This document shows, in pieces, positions 43,656 to 52,166 of a DNA stretch of 64,000 bases; position 1 is the stretch's first letter; every line of letters starts with the position of its first letter. The notes beneath the pieces were generated by a model, which saw nothing but the letters and a program-made list of their open reading frames with translations, had not been told where the DNA came from and did no database searches. The translations under genes and the position numbers were made by a program. The stretch is taken from positions 49,306 through 113,305 of the forward strand of contig CANJJS010000006.1 of the NCBI GenBank assembly GCA_947474705.1, read 5' to 3'. This stretch comes from Acetobacteraceae bacterium (lineage in GTDB: Bacteria > Pseudomonadota > Alphaproteobacteria > Acetobacterales > Acetobacteraceae).

Positions 43656-45233
43656 TCAAGGTGCGGCCATTGTCACCCCCATCGCGTGCGTTTCCTCATC
43701 CTGGCGCGCGGTGTAGCGGTAATTCGACGCCATGCCCCAAACGTTTTTCTGGATGTGCAGAGGAATGAACACCAAATCGTCGATCGCGATCCGCTGTGCT
43801 TTTTGCAGAAGTTTTTCGCGGGCGGCATCGTCGGCGGTCACCATCGCCTGCTCGATCAGGGCGTCCGTTTCCGGATTGGAGTAACGTCCGCGGTTGCTGC
43901 TCCCGCGTCCACGGTCTGGGTTCACCGTCGCGATCAGCGCGCGCAAGGGATTCGAGGCCTCGCCGGAGGATGTGCCCCAGGCCAGGAGGAACGAGGACAT
44001 GTCGTATTTGGTGATCCGGATCGCGAAACTGGCGAACACAATCGGTTCGACCGACGTTTGGACGCCGATGCGCGCCCACATCTGGCCCACGGCCTGGATG
44101 ATTTTCGCGTCGTTCACGTAACGGCCGTTCGGGCCGTGCAGGGTGATCCGGAAGCCGCGCGGGTAGCCCGACGCCGCCAGCAATTGTTTGGCTTTCGCTG
44201 GATCGAAGGCCGGGGCGTCCAGGCCGGGGACATACGAATAACTGCCGGGCGGCAGGAACTGCGCGGAGGGCACGGCCGCGCCTTCCATCACGCGTTCCAC
44301 GATCGCGGTCCGGTCGACCGCCAGCGACAGGGCCTGGCGCACGCGAAGGTCTTTCAGCGGGTTGATGGTCAGCGTCTCCCCGTCCGGCCCCTGTACGAAG
44401 GGCGTGGGGCCGGTGCGGGCATGATCGAACCATAGGTAGACCAGCCGGCTGCTGAGTGTTTCCTCGATTCGCGCGCGGGGGTTCTGGCGGAGTTTGACGG
44501 CGTCGGAGGTTGGCACGGCCTCGATCAGCGCGACATCGCCGGACAGCAGGGCCGCGGTGCGCGCGCCGTCATTGGCGATGAATCGGTAATTGACGTTCCG
44601 CCAGGCGGGTTTTTTGCCCCAGTATGTGTCGCTGCGCTCCAGCACCGCCCGGTCGCCGGTGCGGTAGGAGACGAACCGGTAGGGACCCGTGCCGTTGGCG
44701 TGCTTGCCGTTGTTGAAATCCTCGGTCGCCGGATTTTCGCCGGACGCGCGGGAGATGATTTTGACCTCTCGCAGATCGACGGGCACCAGGGGATAGACCG
44801 CCGCGGTTTTCAGCCGGATGGTCAGTGGGTCGATGATTTCGACATGGGTGAAGGTCTTCGTGTAGATCGCGAAGCTGCCGGGCGAATTGATCACGTTCGG
44901 CACCCGCGCGATCGTGTAGGCGACATCCTCGGCCCCGAAGGTCTGGCCGTTATGGAACGTCACGCCGGGCCGCAGTTTGAACTCCCATGTCGTGTCGTCC
45001 AGCATCTTCCACGACAAAGCGAGGCCGGGGGCGGGTTTGCTGTCGGCGTCGCGATTGATCAGCGCGTCGAAGATATGCGAGGCGAGCGACACGTTCGATG
45101 TCACCACGCTGTAATGCGGGTCCACGCTGGTGGGCGCGGCGCCGACGGCGAGGTTCAGGGTTTGGGCATGTCCTGGCATGGGCGTTGCCAGCAGGCAGGC
45201 CGCGGCGATCGTCCATAAAGCTTTGAGTCGCAT
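43656..45233 (-). CDS. Peptide/nickel-type ABC transporter substrate-binding protein (SBP family 5)
   Basis: A 525-residue periplasmic binding protein with a clear signal peptide (MRLKALWTIAAACLLATPMPGHA). Hallmarks: AVGAAPTSVDPHYSVVTSNV, WEFKLRPGVTFHNGQTFGAEDV, GTGPYRFVSYRTGDRAVLER, and the tail LQKAQRIAIDDLVFIPLHIQ. It lies 48 nt downstream of the flavin monooxygenase gene on the same strand and is probably in one operon with it. No permease genes are present. Its equal length to the binding protein at 16.6 kb is a coincidence; the sequences differ. Confidence 0.91.
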   Translation of the reverse strand: MRLKALWTIAAACLLATPMPGHAQTLNLAVGAAPTSVDPHYSVVTSNVSLASHIFDALINRDADSKPAPGLALSWKMLDDTTWEFKLRPGVTFHNGQTFGAEDVAYTIARVPNVINSPGSFAIYTKTFTHVEIIDPLTIRLKTAAVYPLVPVDLREVKIISRASGENPATEDFNNGKHANGTGPYRFVSYRTGDRAVLERSDTYWGKKPAWRNVNYRFIANDGARTAALLSGDVALIEAVPTSDAVKLRQNPRARIEETLSSRLVYLWFDHARTGPTPFVQGPDGETLTINPLKDLRVRQALSLAVDRTAIVERVMEGAAVPSAQFLPPGSYSYVPGLDAPAFDPAKAKQLLAASGYPRGFRITLHGPNGRYVNDAKIIQAVGQMWARIGVQTSVEPIVFASFAIRITKYDMSSFLLAWGTSSGEASNPLRALIATVNPDRGRGSSNRGRYSNPETDALIEQAMVTADDAAREKLLQKAQRIAIDDLVFIPLHIQKNVWGMASNYRYTARQDEETHAMGVTMAAP

Positions 45234-45281
45234 GGTGTCCTCCCGTTTCGCCCGGTTCGCGCCGGGTGTTGTTTTGTGCGG

Positions 45282-46424
45282 TCAGGCTTCTCCGGCCGAG
45301 GGTGGCAGGCCCAACAGCATGCGGCCGGATGGAAGCATGCCGAGGTGGCGGGAGACGACGGTGTGGGTGGAGATCGTGGCCAGGTCTCGCCAAAGCCGCT
45401 GCAAGGGGTCGGTGTCGTAGACGGTCCGCGCGCCGGCCAGTTCCACCAGCCGTTCGACGCCGGCGCGGGCCTGCCACAGCGCGAAGGCGATGTCGCGCCG
45501 GTCGCGCATGACGATTTCCGGCGGCACCGCGTGCCCGGCGTCCACCAGCGCCAGCGTTTCCGCTCGGCGGGCGGAGACGATGAGCGCCGCGGTCTCGATT
45601 TCCGCGGCGGCCTGGCCGAGCTGTTGTTGGACCACTTCCGATTCGCTCATGGCGCGGACGCCGCGCGACACCCGCGCGCGCAGGCTCTCGGACACGAGGC
45701 TCAGGGCCCGCCGCGCCAGGGTGAAGCCGACGCCGGGCAGGGAAAACGGCACCAGGGCGCCTCTGGGGGCCTTGAGCAGCGGGTAATCGGGATGTGTCCG
45801 GGCGCCGGGCGTGGTGCCGGCGAGGAGGTCGCGGAGGAGGACGCTCCGGTGTGCCGGGACGAAGACATCCCGCAAAATCAAGGATCGGCTGCCGGTGCCG
45901 CGCAGGCCGAGGACCTCCCAATCGTCCTCGATTTCGGCCTCGGCCAGGGGGACCAGCAGATAGCGTGTGCCGCCCATGCATTTCGCGCCGAGAATGGCCC
46001 ATTGGGCGTGGCCGCAGCCGGAGGAGAACGGGAATCGCCCGCTCAGCCGCCAGCCGCCGGTGGTTTCCACCGCCGTTTCCCTGGGGGCGAGCGACGAGGA
46101 CGCGACGGCCCGTGGATGGGCGCCCCAGACGTCGTCCTGTGCCTGTGCGGGCATGCAGGCGAGGATCCACTGGTGCTCGCCCAGCACCGCGTAAACCCAG
46201 GCGGAGGCGGCGCAGCCTTCGGCGAGAATTTCCACGGCCTGGGAGAAAACACCGAAGCTGAGTTGAAGGCCGCCATGGCGGCGCGGTTGCAAGGCGCGGA
46301 GCAGGCCGGTGTCGTGAAACGCGGCGATGGTTTCGGCGGGGACGGCGCGGGCCGCTTCCGTCGCGTCCGCGCGCGCGGCGAGGACCGGGATCAGGGAGCG
46401 TGCGGCGTCGAGGAGGTCGGTCAT
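45282..46424 (-). CDS. Acyl-CoA dehydrogenase-fold flavin monooxygenase (group D type)
   Basis: A 380-residue protein of the acyl-CoA dehydrogenase fold, but of the oxygenase branch (HpaH-C2, HsaA, DszC, SfnB). ETIAAFHDTGLLRALQPRRHGG, FSSGCGHAQWAILGAKC and LRGTGSRSLILRDVFVPAHR are typical of the branch, and the C-terminal helical bundle ends RDLATISTHTVVSRHLG. The catalytic glutamate of true dehydrogenases is not obvious, as expected. It would need reduced FMN from a separate reductase, not seen nearby. The operon with a binding protein suggests uptake and oxidation of an organosulfur or aromatic compound. Confidence 0.83.
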   Translation of the reverse strand: MTDLLDAARSLIPVLAARADATEAARAVPAETIAAFHDTGLLRALQPRRHGGLQLSFGVFSQAVEILAEGCAASAWVYAVLGEHQWILACMPAQAQDDVWGAHPRAVASSSLAPRETAVETTGGWRLSGRFPFSSGCGHAQWAILGAKCMGGTRYLLVPLAEAEIEDDWEVLGLRGTGSRSLILRDVFVPAHRSVLLRDLLAGTTPGARTHPDYPLLKAPRGALVPFSLPGVGFTLARRALSLVSESLRARVSRGVRAMSESEVVQQQLGQAAAEIETAALIVSARRAETLALVDAGHAVPPEIVMRDRRDIAFALWQARAGVERLVELAGARTVYDTDPLQRLWRDLATISTHTVVSRHLGMLPSGRMLLGLPPSAGEA

Positions 46425-46604
46425 GCCGGGATGGTTCGGCCGGGGGGCGGAGCTGTCAAGAACGGGCGAAGGCGGCGCGCGCGGTGAAACGACCCGGCGG
46501 ACCGTTTGTGGTCAGCTCTTCTTATGTTGGCGCGGCCGGATCGGGGAGTGGCAAGGTCATGACGACGGAGGACGGGCCGGCGATTCGTTCGCCTTGGGGC
46601 AAAG

Positions 46605-47321
46605 TCAGGTTTGGAGGAACCCGAGCCGGTCGTCTTCCAGCACCACGCAGGTCAGTACGCCGCCCATGACCGCGCCGGTATCGATTCCGATTCGGTTCGG
46701 CCGGACCACCGGTTCCTGCTTCGGCGTGTGCCCGTGCACCACGACCGCCGTGTGATCCAGTTGCGACGACAAAAACGGCTCGCGAATCCATATCATATCG
46801 TACCTGTCCTGGGCTTCCAGCGGCACGCCCGGCCGGACGCCCGCGTGGACGAACAGATATCCCCCGAGACGGTAGCGGAGTTCCAGTTTCCGCATGAACG
46901 CCAGATGTTCTTCGGGGATCATCCCGGCCCATTCGGTGGGCGCGGTTTTGCGGGGGATGTTCCAGCTCATGAGCGACTCGGCGCCGCCGTTCGACAGCCA
47001 GGTGCCGTTGGCTTCCTTGTCGGTGCCTTTCAGGGCCGCCAGCATCATGTCTTCGTGGTTGCCGGTCAGGTTGACGATTCGGTCCACTGGCACCGGCGCG
47101 CCGCCGCTCAGCCAGTCCACGACCTGCGCGCTGTCGAGGCCGCGATCGATGTAATCGCCGAGATGCACGAGGGTGGAGGATTCGACCGGGCGGGTGGCGA
47201 GATCCTCGGCGATTTGCTCGTGCAGCGCCGCGAGACGGTCCAGGCAACCGTGGACATCGCCGATGGCGTAGATTCGATGGCCGGACGGCAGGGTCGCGGG
47301 CGCGGGGGCAAAATCGATCAT
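46605..47321 (-). CDS. PPP-family metallophosphoesterase (serine/threonine phosphatase-like)
   Basis: A 238-residue two-metal phosphatase. The three signature motifs are present in order: IYAIGDVHGCLDRL (GDxHG), HLGDYIDRG (GDxxDRG) and LTGNHEDMM (GNHE). The later metal-ligand histidines lie in FVHAGVRPG and VVHGHTPKQEP. Bacterial members act on phosphoproteins, diadenosine tetraphosphate or other phosphoesters, so the substrate is open. It stands alone between the monooxygenase operon and tRNA-Lys. Confidence 0.9.
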   Translation of the reverse strand: MIDFAPAPATLPSGHRIYAIGDVHGCLDRLAALHEQIAEDLATRPVESSTLVHLGDYIDRGLDSAQVVDWLSGGAPVPVDRIVNLTGNHEDMMLAALKGTDKEANGTWLSNGGAESLMSWNIPRKTAPTEWAGMIPEEHLAFMRKLELRYRLGGYLFVHAGVRPGVPLEAQDRYDMIWIREPFLSSQLDHTAVVVHGHTPKQEPVVRPNRIGIDTGAVMGGVLTCVVLEDDRLGFLQT

Positions 47322-47462
47322 ATCGCGGGGAGTTTACGCAGAACTCCGCGCCACGCGCCACCATGGCGAGGGGCGGCGCCGCGGCTTTTCGACGCCGCAT
47401 GGCTCCCAGGTGTCGATCCAGGCTTGACCCGGAGGCCATCCTGTCGTTCAACCCGCCCGCGT

Positions 47463-47538
47463 GAGCCCGTAGCTCAGTTGGTAGAGCACGAGACTTTTAA
47501 TCTTGGGGCCCAGGGTTCGAGTCCCTGCGGGCTCACCA
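47463..47538 (+). tRNA. tRNA-Lys (anticodon TTT)
   Basis: The acceptor arms GAGCCCG and CGGGCTC pair fully, followed by discriminator A and an encoded CCA at 47536-47538. The D-arm AGCTCAGTTGGTAGAGC is standard, the anticodon loop CTTTTAA has TTT at 47496-47498, and the T-arm has GGTTCGAGTCC. Confidence 0.97.
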
Positions 47539-47968
47539 TTTCTTTCATGGGGGTTTGGTGCTCGCCGGTTTCCGGCGGCGCCTCCGTCCCACGCATTCCC
47601 CCAGGTTCACCCGCGAAAACCACCGGTAGCCCCCCTCTCGTCCGGGCAGCGCGGGTTCGAGGCTGGCGCGCGGGATGACTCCGTCATCGATCCGGTTCTT
47701 CTGGCGGTCTGTCGGATTTAAGCGAGAAGCCGCGGTTTTCGGATATATATGTCGCCAAAGAGGGTTTTTGCGTAATATAATTTCGGGCATTCGCGTGCCG
47801 GCGGACGATGATTGTGCCGGTGGCTTAGGACCGGCAGGCGGTCCGTGCAGGGCCGAAGAATCGCATGACCCCGTGCGGAATGTCGAAATGCCTTGTTGGC
47901 CCCGACCCGTTCAGGTACCTTTCGCCGCGATCCTCGGCCCGTGCCGCGGCGTCCAGGTGAGACAACCG
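47539..47968. other. Intergenic region between tRNA-Lys and the metzincin cassette
   Basis: 430 nt with no convincing gene. An unusually AT-rich island for this window lies at 47735-47790. It contains a perfect TATAAT at 47776-47781, though no good -35 is at the right distance. I found no copy of the tRNA 3' end here or at the far side of the cassette. Confidence 0.5.
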
Positions 47969-48724
47969 ATGCTGACAATTCACGCGCACCAGATGGAGGC
48001 CTTTCGCGCGGCCCGCCAGACCGCGTTCGAAGCGGCCATACTGGAACATGTCGCGCGTTTTTTCCCCAACGACCTCGCTTTGCTGGGCCTCGATCGCATG
48101 TGTGCCGTTATCCGCGACGCCACCGCGCGGGCGGAACGGTTCGGACTCAAAACGCAGGGCGAGGTGCGCCGCTACATCGACATCGCGCTGACTCTGGGGG
48201 CGGAGTGGGCGGCTGACCCGTTGCATCCCTTCGCCGCCTCTGTCGCCGCCGAAGGGCTCGAACCAGGCCCGGCCTTTCAACGCCTTTACGAGGAGGCGAT
48301 CGACCATGTTCGCTTCGTGTCTGGCGACGAGGGGCAGTACGCGATGCGTGCCTTGCTGAAGACCCGTGCTCTGGCGTTCGAGGACACTTGTTGTCCGGAC
48401 GCCGATGGCGCCGAAGCCACGTTGACCCGCCTGCGTTCCCTGTGGCCGCGCAAATTGCGGCTTTTGCCCGCGCGGTCTCAGGCGCGCTTTCTGGCTTTGG
48501 CGGAGGAACGCGCCCGCGCCGCCGGCTTCGTGGACCCAGGCCCGCGCCACCTTTATACCGTTTTGATGTTTGTCGCCGGCGCGGGTTTCGCGCGGGATCC
48601 CGCTTTGCCATGGGCCAGCGCGGCGCTGACCGCGCCCGGCGATCCCGTTCGCGCGCTGCACGACGCGGGAATGCGGGCGATTGACGATTTCCTTGGATTG
48701 TTGCCGAGCCGGACGGAGGCCTGA
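47969..48724 (+). CDS. Internally duplicated helical protein, first gene of the cassette
   Basis: A 251-residue all-helical protein without signal peptide. MLTIHAHQMEAFRAARQTAF, then AILEHVARFFPNDLALLG, then RAERFGLKTQGEVRRYIDI form a first module. A second, weaker copy lies in the C-terminal half (ALAEERARAAGFVDPGPRHL, YTVLMFVAGAGFARDPALPW). I recall similar MLTI-start proteins encoded beside type VI secretion effectors and their adaptors, which is memory, not a search. It starts the five-gene run, 2 nt before the next gene. An upstream extension of the frame exists but has no such similarity. Confidence 0.75.
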   Translation: MLTIHAHQMEAFRAARQTAFEAAILEHVARFFPNDLALLGLDRMCAVIRDATARAERFGLKTQGEVRRYIDIALTLGAEWAADPLHPFAASVAAEGLEPGPAFQRLYEEAIDHVRFVSGDEGQYAMRALLKTRALAFEDTCCPDADGAEATLTRLRSLWPRKLRLLPARSQARFLALAEERARAAGFVDPGPRHLYTVLMFVAGAGFARDPALPWASAALTAPGDPVRALHDAGMRAIDDFLGLLPSRTEA

Positions 48725-48726
48725 TC

Positions 48727-49614
48727 ATGGGTTTGATGGGGGGAGCCAACAATCTGGCCAACGCCGGCGCGGAGACGTTCGAGACCGATCCGAAGCCGTT
48801 GCCGCCCACGCAGGCCTGCGCGAAGGGCAAAACCCTGTTGAAGGCGCATTTGTTCCGCCGCGACACCAACAAGGCGATAGAAGGCGAGGAGATCGATACC
48901 TCCGGCAAGGCGAAACTGAACGCCAATTCCGCGGGCGCGACCGGACTGGCGGATTTCGGCACCGTCGATCCCGGAACCTATACATTCTCGGTGAAACTCA
49001 GTCAGGGCCTGAAGCCGAAATATCTCGACTTCAAGCCGCGCGACGCCGCGGTGCCCGAGCTGGTGGACTTCCACGCCACCCTGAAGCTGGACCCGCGGGC
49101 ACGGCTGAAGATCGTGCTGCTTGACTCCAAGGGCAAGGAAATCAGCGGCGCCAAGTGGGCTCTCACCAGCCCGGTGAAGGCCAAAGGCACCACGCCCGCC
49201 AGTGGACTGATCGACGTCGAAGTTCCGTGGGATTCCGATTCGGCGGAACTCGACGTGGATCTGCCCGAACCCTCGGAACGCGCGCCGAAGGCGAAGGACG
49301 CGAAAAAACCCAATAAGAAAGACCCGGAATATCCGATTATCGTCGATCCGGCGCGCTATAAGAAGCCCGAAATCGACAGTCAGCACCCCGATCTCAAGAT
49401 CAAATGGACACTGGGCCTCGCCTTCCTGAAAGACACCGACAACGCCGATGGGTGGAAGAAGCGATTGCACAATATCGGCTTCCCCGCGGATACGGACCCG
49501 GTGACACAACGTTCGGTCAAGGCGTATCAGCGGATCAAGGACAAGAACTACGCCGGTTCCGGCGTGCTGGCGGACATTTCCGGCTCCCTCAAGACCTTGC
49601 ACGACACGGTGTGA
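48727..49614 (+). CDS. Ig-like protein with a C-terminal peptidoglycan-binding-type domain
   Basis: A 295-residue lysine-rich protein with no signal peptide. Residues about 35-180 are beta-rich with carboxypeptidase-regulatory or Ig-like spacing (LKAHLFRRDTNKAIEGEEID, GLADFGTVDPGTYTFSVKL). A lysine/proline linker (KAKDAKKPNKKDPEYP) follows. The end (KKRLHNIGFPADTDPVTQRS, then VKAYQRIKDKNYAGSGVLAD) has the L-x-x-x-G-(F/Y)-x-x-D...(T)Q-x-A-V-x-x-(F/Y)-Q layout of peptidoglycan-binding domain 1. The composition is unlike neighbouring housekeeping proteins. A role as an adaptor or wall-binding partner of the metallopeptidase is inferred. Confidence 0.75.
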   Translation: MGLMGGANNLANAGAETFETDPKPLPPTQACAKGKTLLKAHLFRRDTNKAIEGEEIDTSGKAKLNANSAGATGLADFGTVDPGTYTFSVKLSQGLKPKYLDFKPRDAAVPELVDFHATLKLDPRARLKIVLLDSKGKEISGAKWALTSPVKAKGTTPASGLIDVEVPWDSDSAELDVDLPEPSERAPKAKDAKKPNKKDPEYPIIVDPARYKKPEIDSQHPDLKIKWTLGLAFLKDTDNADGWKKRLHNIGFPADTDPVTQRSVKAYQRIKDKNYAGSGVLADISGSLKTLHDTV

Positions 49615-49618
49615 TCCC

Positions 49619-52150
49619 ATGGATATCGTCAGCAACGCCCTCATTACCCTTCTGCCGGACGACGAAAAGCACGGCAATCACCTGCGCGTGCCCACGATCG
49701 GAATTCTCGATCTGCGCATGACCGTTGGCGGCAAAAGCAGCAAATTCCATGTTCAGACCAAGGCACCGCTGAAACCGAAGGACGACGGCACCGACGATTT
49801 CAACTTCCTGCCGGAACACGACACCGGCGAACTGGTGTTCGAAATCGACAACGTATTCGATATCGTCGACAAGGCGAAAATCGAGTTTTTCAAGCGCGAC
49901 GAGGAAAAGCCGCTCGCGGCGATCGATCTGATCAAGCTCGACCGCAACTGGGCGCGGCACGGCGTGCACAAAGTGAAATGGGACGGGCGTATCGTCGTCG
50001 ACACCGCGCCACTGCCCGGCACGGTCAACGCCGAGGAAACCACCCACGACCTGACCGGCACCGCGGCGAAAACCGACCCCGCGCCCGACGCGCTGTTTCC
50101 GGACGGGTATCTGACGCTGGAACACGGTCCCTATAAAATCCGGATGGAGATCGAGAGCGACAAGCTCCCGGGCAAACCCGTGGTCGCCTGGACTTATGTC
50201 CACGTGCTGCTGGCGAAGCTGGAACTGAAGCTTGGGCCGGAGGAGGCGATTTCCAACGACGGCCAGGCCCCCACGCTGGACATGGACAAGGAAGTCCGCA
50301 AGCAGATCGATACCGACGGTTTCCCCGCCGAGGGCAGCACCCTGAAGGTCTACCTTCTGCACAACAATTTCAAGAACGCCGGCGCCGAGTTCGACCCCAC
50401 CGCGAACTTCGATTACACATCGTCCGCCACATTGTGGGGCGACGGTCCGCGCATCCCGATCCTGGCGAAAATCTGGCTGCATGCCGCCGATGGGTCCGAG
50501 ATCGAACTGGAAACCGCCGCCAAGGGCGCGGTGGCGCTCGGAAACGCGAAATTCATGTGGGATGTCGAAGACCCCGACGAGGTGCCGCAACCCGAGCCGG
50601 CCGGCCGCGCCGCCAACCCTTTCGCGCGCAAATTCATCGCCAAAGCCATCGACTATTACAAAAAGGCCAAGGACAAGTCGCGCGCCGCGGATGACGAGAA
50701 ATACTATCAGGGCGATAACTGCCATGTCGATCGGGGCGGCCGCCGCGGGCCCGGCGCGGTTATCCATTTCCCCGATCAGCCGGGCTACGCGCCCGCCGCC
50801 ACGCTGACCGCGGGCCAGTTTCCGTTCAAGGTCGGAACCACCGTCAGCCAGCCGAAACATCGCATGTGGGCGGCCTTCAGCCAGGGCTGGAGGTCGGGGA
50901 AACTCAAGGGACATACCGGGGTCCTGTTCCGCCCCTCCCGCATGGCGGGCGACAATTACGTCGTCGTCGTGCGTTTCGCCTGGGATTGGAACGACAAGAA
51001 GGAATGGGTCACCGACGTCAAGGACAAGGAAATTCCGGCGCCGAAGAAGCTGACGAAAAAGACGGGCGTGTTCGAGATGTGGCGGCGGACGCATGTGACC
51101 CGTTACATCCGCAAGACCGCGGCGGTAACGGATTTCATGCCGAACTACGATCAAATGTCCGATTACTATAAGCCCGTCTATATCGACATGAAGAAGGAAA
51201 TCGCCGGCGCCGACAATTATTTGATGTCCGATCACAAGGTCCCGGCCGGCGGCGCGGTATTCGACTATAACACCACCGCCAAGAACGTCCTCGCCGGTCT
51301 GGGCAACGCCTTATACAACGACGGCACGTTGAAATGCGTGCCCGAAAATCACGCCGGCGTCTCGGCGGCGTTCGAGGTTCCGAAATACCACGTTTTCGTG
51401 CAACAAATGCATGCGATCAACATGGGCAATCCGGCCAACGATTTCGCGTTGGAAGCCGCGGCCCAGGGGGTGACGGCCGACGCGCTGGCGGGCGGATTGG
51501 CGAACGGCGCGGCGATCGTTGTTCCGGCCGCCGTTGGACCCGCGCAGGCCCGGGCGCAACGCATCAACGCGACGCGAACCTGGCTGCAAACCGCCGGTCT
51601 GCGTACCCCGTTGCAATATTCGCAGGCGATTGAAAACACCTATAAGGGCGTCGCGATGGACCTCACCGAGCAATCCAGTTGCGTCGCCGGCGCCGGTCCC
51701 AGCAATGCCGCCTCGCCGCCCGGATTGGTGGTGATGCACTACCAGTATCTGACCAGCGCCACGCAGGATGTCATCGACGCCGGGGGCGCCGACCCCGACG
51801 GTTTGCGCGGCGCGGCGATCGACGTCGCCGACCGCGCGCGGGACAAGGTGGTGTTCGCCTTCTGGCGCACCCTGATTCCGACATTCGCTCATGAAATCGG
51901 GCATCATTTGTTTCTGCCGCATACGTTTCCACCCGCGACCACCGCGTCATCCAAGAATATCCACGACTCCGCCGACGTCGCGCCCAATCCGAACAACGCC
52001 GGCAAGAAGGGACCCATGTGCCTGATGTCCTACCACCCCCAGCGGCACGGATTCTGCGGTTTCTGCCAGGCGCGTCTGCGTGGCTGGAACTGGAACGTGG
52101 GTGGTGGCAAGACACTCAGCCCCAAGGCGGGCGACAACAAGAAAACCTGA
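49619..52150 (+). CDS. Large protein with a C-terminal metzincin-type zinc peptidase site
   Basis: An 843-residue protein without signal peptide. A beta-rich N-terminal half (MDIVSNALITLLPDDEKHGN at the start) is followed by a central region of unknown fold. Near the C-terminus HEIGHHLFLPH (His758, Glu759, His762, His768) fits the HExxHxxGxxH metzincin pattern, except that Phe replaces the Gly. A CLMSY Met-turn (Met803) follows at 35 residues, as in metzincins, and then a CGFCQ cysteine pair. The protein is rich in Lys and Asp. It starts 4 nt after the preceding gene. A secreted or injected protease effector is the leading inference; a structural tail component with a protease tip is the alternative. 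Confidence 0.8.
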   Translation: MDIVSNALITLLPDDEKHGNHLRVPTIGILDLRMTVGGKSSKFHVQTKAPLKPKDDGTDDFNFLPEHDTGELVFEIDNVFDIVDKAKIEFFKRDEEKPLAAIDLIKLDRNWARHGVHKVKWDGRIVVDTAPLPGTVNAEETTHDLTGTAAKTDPAPDALFPDGYLTLEHGPYKIRMEIESDKLPGKPVVAWTYVHVLLAKLELKLGPEEAISNDGQAPTLDMDKEVRKQIDTDGFPAEGSTLKVYLLHNNFKNAGAEFDPTANFDYTSSATLWGDGPRIPILAKIWLHAADGSEIELETAAKGAVALGNAKFMWDVEDPDEVPQPEPAGRAANPFARKFIAKAIDYYKKAKDKSRAADDEKYYQGDNCHVDRGGRRGPGAVIHFPDQPGYAPAATLTAGQFPFKVGTTVSQPKHRMWAAFSQGWRSGKLKGHTGVLFRPSRMAGDNYVVVVRFAWDWNDKKEWVTDVKDKEIPAPKKLTKKTGVFEMWRRTHVTRYIRKTAAVTDFMPNYDQMSDYYKPVYIDMKKEIAGADNYLMSDHKVPAGGAVFDYNTTAKNVLAGLGNALYNDGTLKCVPENHAGVSAAFEVPKYHVFVQQMHAINMGNPANDFALEAAAQGVTADALAGGLANGAAIVVPAAVGPAQARAQRINATRTWLQTAGLRTPLQYSQAIENTYKGVAMDLTEQSSCVAGAGPSNAASPPGLVVMHYQYLTSATQDVIDAGGADPDGLRGAAIDVADRARDKVVFAFWRTLIPTFAHEIGHHLFLPHTFPPATTASSKNIHDSADVAPNPNNAGKKGPMCLMSYHPQRHGFCGFCQARLRGWNWNVGGGKTLSPKAGDNKKT

Positions 52151-52166
52151 ACCGGAATCGGACGCC

